Position numbers and translations under genes: made by a program. This document shows, piece after piece, positions 60,247 through 64,000 of a stretch of 64,000 nucleotides of DNA (within the stretch, counting starts at the first letter, position 1; each line of letters starts with the position of its first letter). The stretch spans positions 1 through 64,000 of the forward strand of contig JANSYP010000003.1 in assembly GCA_024742405.1 (NCBI GenBank). Direction: 5' to 3'. Origin of the DNA: Paracoccaceae bacterium. Its GTDB lineage: Bacteria; Pseudomonadota; Alphaproteobacteria; Rhodobacterales; Rhodobacteraceae. The notes below the pieces were generated by a model. It worked only from the letters and a program-made list of their open reading frames with translations, was not told where the DNA came from and searched no databases.

Positions 60247-60546
60247 TAGGGGCTTGGGGCTGCTGCCCCTGGCGCGGAGCAAAGGGTGGGTCCTCGCCAT
60301 GCTCGCTTCCTACGCCCGAGTTGAGCTTCGTGCAGCTGCGCGTGGCTTGCGGTCCCGCCTTTGGCGCCTTTGCGCCTTGCACCCCCGTGTTTCGCCAGCA
60401 GGTCAGGGTTGCGGGAGCAACCCATAGCTGACAAGGGGAACAGTGAACCCATGCTGGAAGCGAAGACAATATGGAGTAGCCTTCGCACGGATTTCTAGGT
60501 TACCGTCTTTATGGAAACATCTCGTCCCACCAAAAGGATGTTTAGT

Positions 60547-61485
60547 GTGAAGCTGTTACAATTTTTGGCAGCAAATGTTGCGTGTATTGTCTCGGCAGGG
60601 CTGTCTTGGGCGCAAACGCTCCCGAAAATAGACCCTGAGGACCTTTTGAGAGAGTTCGGGACTCACCAAACCACTGGACCTTTCATCGTTCGCCAAGGTG
60701 AGATGACGAGCGAGGAAAGCGAACGTAATGGTACAGTTCTGAGACAAAGAAGCACCTTATTTGTAAGTTTAGGCGAATGGTCCTTCGTCGCAGAAGTCGA
60801 GAGCCGGCGAACGTCCACTGACGGCGCACCGTTGTCCACAGTTTGCAACATCGTTCGAAGTGATCGGGCTGGGGACGTCGTCGCCTTGCTGGCGCTCGAT
60901 TGCGTTCCAGACGTTGGTCTTCTGAGAGTTGGGAATGAACTATTTGCGAGTGAGGATTGGTCGCCAGAACAACGCGACTCTTCCTTGGATGTATTCGAGA
61001 GTTTGGGCGTTTTACTATATATGAATCACGAAATAGGAAGTCTAGAATCTCCCTCTTCATTTCAAGGCAATACGGTCAGCGGCGATGTATCGGTTGATCT
61101 GGATGTTTCTCGGATGATTACACAGATTGAGTCTATTCGGGATGATTACGTTACCTTGACGGATGACCCCTCAACGCGCGCTCTCACATTATTAGGCAGC
61201 ACGGAATTCTCATTTTCGATCCGTAGGGCTGGGCCAACTGGTGCGATCAGTCATTGTGAAATTACGATGCCAACTATGTCCGGTCAAAGCCACATCATCC
61301 GAGACTACTACTGCGATGGTATCGCAAGCTATGATACGGTCGGTGAGCGAGAGACGAAAGGGACGTTTGTCGGTTATAGTGGGCTGTCTCAGGAATTAGG
61401 GGCGCATCCTTTCGAGATTGGGTACCAACAATTAGAGATCATTTTGAACACGCTAGGTTCGGTCGTACCTGACTTCTACGAATAA
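60547..61485 (+). CDS. Exported hypothetical protein
   Basis: 312 residues from the GTG at 60547 (AAAAGG seven bases upstream), which opens a clean signal peptide MKLLQFLAANVACIVSAGLS ending in WAQ; an ATG at 60511 would add 12 residues. The mature protein is beta-rich and acidic with four cysteines and no membrane segment. No family recognised. It lies convergent to hipA, three bases from its stop. Its base composition is intermediate between cargo and backbone. Confidence 0.6.
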   Translation: MKLLQFLAANVACIVSAGLSWAQTLPKIDPEDLLREFGTHQTTGPFIVRQGEMTSEESERNGTVLRQRSTLFVSLGEWSFVAEVESRRTSTDGAPLSTVCNIVRSDRAGDVVALLALDCVPDVGLLRVGNELFASEDWSPEQRDSSLDVFESLGVLLYMNHEIGSLESPSSFQGNTVSGDVSVDLDVSRMITQIESIRDDYVTLTDDPSTRALTLLGSTEFSFSIRRAGPTGAISHCEITMPTMSGQSHIIRDYYCDGIASYDTVGERETKGTFVGYSGLSQELGAHPFEIGYQQLEIILNTLGSVVPDFYE

Positions 61486-61488
61486 CTC

Positions 61489-62796
61489 CTACGCCGCCTC
61501 AAGAAGCGGAAGGCGTTTTTGCATACCTGCCAGGAGTGAAGCCACAAGGTCTTCGGGGAAGCCTGCCGGTAGTTCAGAAAACAACTCAGTCCACGCATCA
61601 TCGAAACGCGCGGTGATCTCGGCGCATATCTCATCGACAACCGTCTTGCCCGCACCGGCCCTTTGGGCAGTCTGCGCGAAATGGCGCGGCATGATGCCAT
61701 CAATGAGGTAATGGCGCTTCTTTCCAGCAAACATGGCGAGCTTGACCTTCTGGCGCTGGAGTGTGCCAGCATCAATCGCAGGCTGGACTGAGATCACATC
61801 ATAGAAAGGCGTCATCCGAAACCGCCCACCGGGCAGCAAGAAGACACTGAAATTCTTTGCGTGGCCATCGGTTGCAGCCAACATCCAGAACAGGATTTGC
61901 GCCTTCAGAAAGTCGCGCCGGTCCTTCTCCGGCTCATCACTGCCTTTCAGTTGTTCGAGGATCGCGGCCATACCGGGGCCGCCCTCATTCTGGTATTTGA
62001 GCGTCGAGGGGACACCAAGCGCCTGACAGAAATCTTCTTGCGGCAAGCGTAGTAAGCGTCCGTCCGATGTATACCGGCGGTCAAAGCGCTCCACGACCAA
62101 GACACGGCGGTCTCCGAAGTCTGAGATATCTGTGGTCGCGACATCGAGACCGAACGCGGCCAGTATCCGCAGGCACAAATGTTCGTTCTCGACAGAGTTC
62201 GACAGATCGACGCCAATTGGCAGCGTCCCGATCTGCGGCTTTAGGATATGAGTGGTCGGCGTGGTGCCGTGGGGGCGTATCCATTGGCCGTCTTCGTAGA
62301 GCAGCGCTGTTTTCTCCTGCGCTCCCGCTACGGAAATCCGAAAGTCTTGATCCTCGCCCAGGCCAAGCGGCGCGCGTTTCAAATTGGCGATCATCTCGGC
62401 GAGCGCATTCTCATTAAGGATATCGCCGCTGCGCTGATCGGTTGGGTTTGGCTCTTCACCCTCGGGCAAGAATTGCAATGCGCCGACGCAGTCGCGTCCG
62501 ACAGCGCTCAGGAGGCTAAAGGGATCAGTACCGTCCGCGCCGCGCTTCTCGGCGACGTGACGGCGGATATCTTCGGCATCGGGCAGGAGATTGTCGAAGA
62601 CCGCCAAGACCGGCGCACCGACATAACGATCCTCGCGCAACGGCAAAGACAGCGAGATCGGCATCGTATGCTCCCAGCCTAACCAGTCCGGCGCATACGA
62701 AAACGCAATCGCGCCGCTGGGCTGACGGCTCAGCTGGCCGACATGGCGGGTATTCAGAAAGACCGAGAGCGGACGGTATGTCTTGCGGCGGGCCAT
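61489..62796 (-). CDS. hipA: HipA-family serine/threonine kinase toxin
   Basis: 435 residues. N-terminal HipA domain (VFLNTRHVGQLSRQPSGAIA; SLSLPLREDRY), then the kinase: ISVAGAQEKTALLY (glycine-rich loop and ATP lysine), HILKPQIG, the catalytic loop ATDGHAKNFSVFL and the metal-binding MTPFYDVISV. HipA toxins phosphorylate aminoacyl-tRNA synthetases or similar targets and induce dormancy. It follows hipB by three bases and is expected to be repressed with it. Likely role here: stabilising the element. Confidence 0.93.
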   Translation of the reverse strand: MARRKTYRPLSVFLNTRHVGQLSRQPSGAIAFSYAPDWLGWEHTMPISLSLPLREDRYVGAPVLAVFDNLLPDAEDIRRHVAEKRGADGTDPFSLLSAVGRDCVGALQFLPEGEEPNPTDQRSGDILNENALAEMIANLKRAPLGLGEDQDFRISVAGAQEKTALLYEDGQWIRPHGTTPTTHILKPQIGTLPIGVDLSNSVENEHLCLRILAAFGLDVATTDISDFGDRRVLVVERFDRRYTSDGRLLRLPQEDFCQALGVPSTLKYQNEGGPGMAAILEQLKGSDEPEKDRRDFLKAQILFWMLAATDGHAKNFSVFLLPGGRFRMTPFYDVISVQPAIDAGTLQRQKVKLAMFAGKKRHYLIDGIMPRHFAQTAQRAGAGKTVVDEICAEITARFDDAWTELFSELPAGFPEDLVASLLAGMQKRLPLLEAA

Positions 62797-62799
62797 GGC

Positions 62800-63051
62800 T
62801 TAGAAAATATCCTCGATATCATCATGCGAGCCCTTGCTGCGTGGGCGCACGACCAGTTCAAGGTCGAGCGCAGCCAGCATGTCGAGAACCGTCTTGGTAC
62901 TGGGATCAGTATCGCCGGATTCGATCTGTGAAACCGTCGCCTGACGCAGCCCAGCCCGCTTGCCGAGATCGGCCTGGGTCATCTTGGCGGTTTTGCGGGC
63001 CCGGCGGATGATGTTGCCGAGCTGGCTTTGTGTGCGTGCGATCTGTGTCAT
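62800..63051 (-). CDS. hipB: HipB-family antitoxin and repressor
   Basis: 83-residue Xre-type helix-turn-helix protein (IIRRARKTAKMTQADLGKRA, then GLRQATVSQIESGDTDPSTK), with a short C-terminal strand (LDLELVVRP) as in HipB dimers. AGAGGT is upstream of the ATG. The region before it carries four evenly spaced inverted repeats that should be its operators. Confidence 0.92.
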   Translation of the reverse strand: MTQIARTQSQLGNIIRRARKTAKMTQADLGKRAGLRQATVSQIESGDTDPSTKTVLDMLAALDLELVVRPRSKGSHDDIEDIF

Positions 63052-63071
63052 GCGTACCTCTTAACTTTCAA

Positions 63072-63170
63072 TATACGCCATGACGTATAAATTGTCAATA
63101 TACGGCGCGGCGCATAAGTCTTCTTTATGCGGCAAGGCGTATAAAATAGAAATATACGGTCTGGCGCATA
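63072..63170. promoter_or_regulatory. Four-site operator array of hipBA
   Basis: Four 18-bp inverted repeats of the form TATRCG-N6-CGYATA lie at 63072, 63099, 63126 and 63153, an exact 27-bp period. Spacers are CCATGA, GCGCGG, GCAAGG and GTCTGG. They fill the gap between hipB and the next gene upstream. Confidence 0.85.
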
Positions 63171-63171
63171 G

Positions 63172-63348
63172 CTAGAACGGTAGCTCGTAATCCAGTTCAT
63201 CCAATTCTTTAACCCGGCGACGATGGTCCTCTAGGCACTCCCCAATGATCAGCTTGATCGTCAGGCGCGGGTGTTCGCCGCGCAGTGCAGCCAACTCCTC
63301 CAGCTTGCGAAAATCCTCACCGCTAAAGCGGATGCGCATATCAGCCAT
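63172..63348 (-). CDS. Small mobilisation-type ribbon-helix-helix-like protein
   Basis: 58 residues: MADMRIRFSGEDFRKLEELA followed by a basic helical region and an acidic tail (KELDELDYELPF). The start ATG 63348 has GGAGG eight bases upstream; an ATG at 63363 lies further up. The pattern of a short strand followed by two helices, and its position immediately after the relaxase gene, suggest a MobC/antitoxin-like DNA-binding protein. Not certain. Confidence 0.55.
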   Translation of the reverse strand: MADMRIRFSGEDFRKLEELAALRGEHPRLTIKLIIGECLEDHRRRVKELDELDYELPF

Positions 63349-63362
63349 ATCGTTTTCCTCCA

Positions 63363-64000
63363 TTATCCAGGTTCATGATCACGGCCCTGATCGCGCCGCC
63401 GGGTGTGTGTGGGCTCACGCCCTGGCCCGCGCCCATCCTTGCGTGATCTTTCGTCAAAGCGTTCGGTGACCTCGATGGGGGCCTTGCCACCAAGCATCAT
63501 GTAATGAGCGACATCGCGATTGAGCGCTTGCAGGCGCTCTTGTTCTTTGGCTCGCGCGGCCTTCATGCGGGTTTGCAATCGTCTGCGCTCCGCCAATTGG
63601 CGCTCAATCATGGCCTGTTTTTCTGCGCGGTCGCGGTCTTGAGCGCGGGCGATCCCCGCTTCGTTCTCCTGGCGGATTTTCTTGTTTCGTCCCGTGATCC
63701 AACCCCACAGGCCCCGCATACCCGTTGGCGTGCGCGCTGCGCGCTTGCGCTCTTCTTCCAACCAGCGCGCTTCATGCTGGCGTTTCATCTGGTCACGCAG
63801 ATGGCGCTGACGCTGCACCATCTGTTCGCGTTGGAGCTTCGCCGCCATCGCTGACTTTTGGGCTTGGGCTTCGGCATCCTTCGCCCAGCTTTGCAGGCGC
63901 GGGCTCATCCGCTCCGAGATGAAACTCTTCGCATCACCGGTGCTGTGCAGCTTTTGCGGATCGCCAAGACGGGATTGAAGTTCTTTGGTTTTGACGCCCG
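63363..64000 (-). CDS. Relaxase (MobA/VirD2-like), C-terminal part
   Basis: The frame is open to the window edge, so only about the last 212 residues are seen. The visible part is highly charged and coiled-coil-like (QKSAMAAKLQREQMVQRQRH, RDRAEKQAMIERQLAERRRL) with the short block GMRGLWGWITGRNKKIRQEN, which matches the C-terminal tails of relaxases in alphaproteobacterial mobilizable plasmids and elements. The catalytic N-terminal domain must lie to the right. An internal ATG at 63908 is not the start, since the frame continues upstream without a stop. It supports mobilisation of the element. Confidence 0.7.
   Translation of the reverse strand, partial: GVKTKELQSRLGDPQKLHSTGDAKSFISERMSPRLQSWAKDAEAQAQKSAMAAKLQREQMVQRQRHLRDQMKRQHEARWLEEERKRAARTPTGMRGLWGWITGRNKKIRQENEAGIARAQDRDRAEKQAMIERQLAERRRLQTRMKAARAKEQERLQALNRDVAHYMMLGGKAPIEVTERFDERSRKDGRGPGREPTHTRRRDQGRDHEPG

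Larger units (their letters stand above)
43630..64000. mobile_element. Integrated mobilizable element (left part)
   Basis: From the Tyr-type tRNA rightwards the content changes: a serine recombinase at the tRNA, a VirD4-like coupling protein, small mobilisation-type proteins, HipBA, and a relaxase at the window edge, with AT-rich cargo between. No mating-pair formation genes are seen, so an integrative mobilizable element (or an ICE whose transfer genes lie further right) is likely. I found no second copy of the tRNA 3' end in the window, so the right end is outside it. Confidence 0.75.

Overview
The window looks like a chromosomal segment of an alphaproteobacterium of the Roseobacter/Rhodobacteraceae type. 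The grounds are the his gene order (hisB-hisH-DUF2147-hisA-hisF-hisE followed by a zinc-ribbon gene and rlmB), a TRAP-linked malonate operon, a urtABCDE operon, RTX-type secreted proteins, and generally high GC with GC-rich codon use. All identifications come from reading the sequence and from family knowledge; no database search was run.

Layout. 0.4-10.3 kb: two very large secreted-type proteins (an RTX calcium-binding protein, and a lysozyme-like protein with repeated beta modules) flank a two-component set made of one histidine kinase and two paralogous OmpR-type regulators. 10.4-14.2 kb: a small exported protein, a secreted caspase-like (clan CD) protein, a methyltransferase and a tautomerase-like protein. 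14.5-15.9 kb: remnants of an IS21 helper gene and an IS256 transposase, then tRNA-Met and an exported MsrB. 17-24.4 kb: a small exported protein, a 38-residue lipoprotein too short for routine gene calling, and the urea transporter urtABCDE. 24.8-32.7 kb: a GntP-family permease, then a minus-strand malonate operon (TRAP dctPQM, malonyl-CoA decarboxylase, malonyl-CoA synthetase) with a divergent GntR regulator and a palindromic operator. 33.4-38.4 kb: a TetR regulator divergent from an RND efflux pump. 38.6-43.5 kb: histidine biosynthesis, a zinc-ribbon protein and rlmB.

From the Tyr-type tRNA at 43.63 kb to the end of the window lies the left part of an integrated mobilizable element. It carries a serine recombinase whose reading frame runs into the tRNA (and now holds a frameshift), a VirD4/TraG-like coupling protein with two membrane/coiled-coil partners, a HipBA module and the C-terminal part of a relaxase. 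No type IV secretion genes are visible, and the right end is outside the window.

The element carries AT-rich cargo of clearly different composition. At 50.8-56.8 kb there is a compact gene set encoding an alpha-oxoamine synthase (PLP enzyme), a sulfotransferase-like protein, an ATP-grasp ligase-like protein, a cupin and a membrane-anchored MutS-type ATPase. I know of no described system with this composition, so it is the main candidate for an undescribed pathway. At 57.2-58.6 kb a translationally coupled gene pair shares a domain, and one partner has an R-X4-H (HEPN-like) motif; it resembles a phage-defence or toxin module. An alpha/beta hydrolase and an exported protein follow. The hipBA promoter carries four operators repeated exactly every 27 bp.
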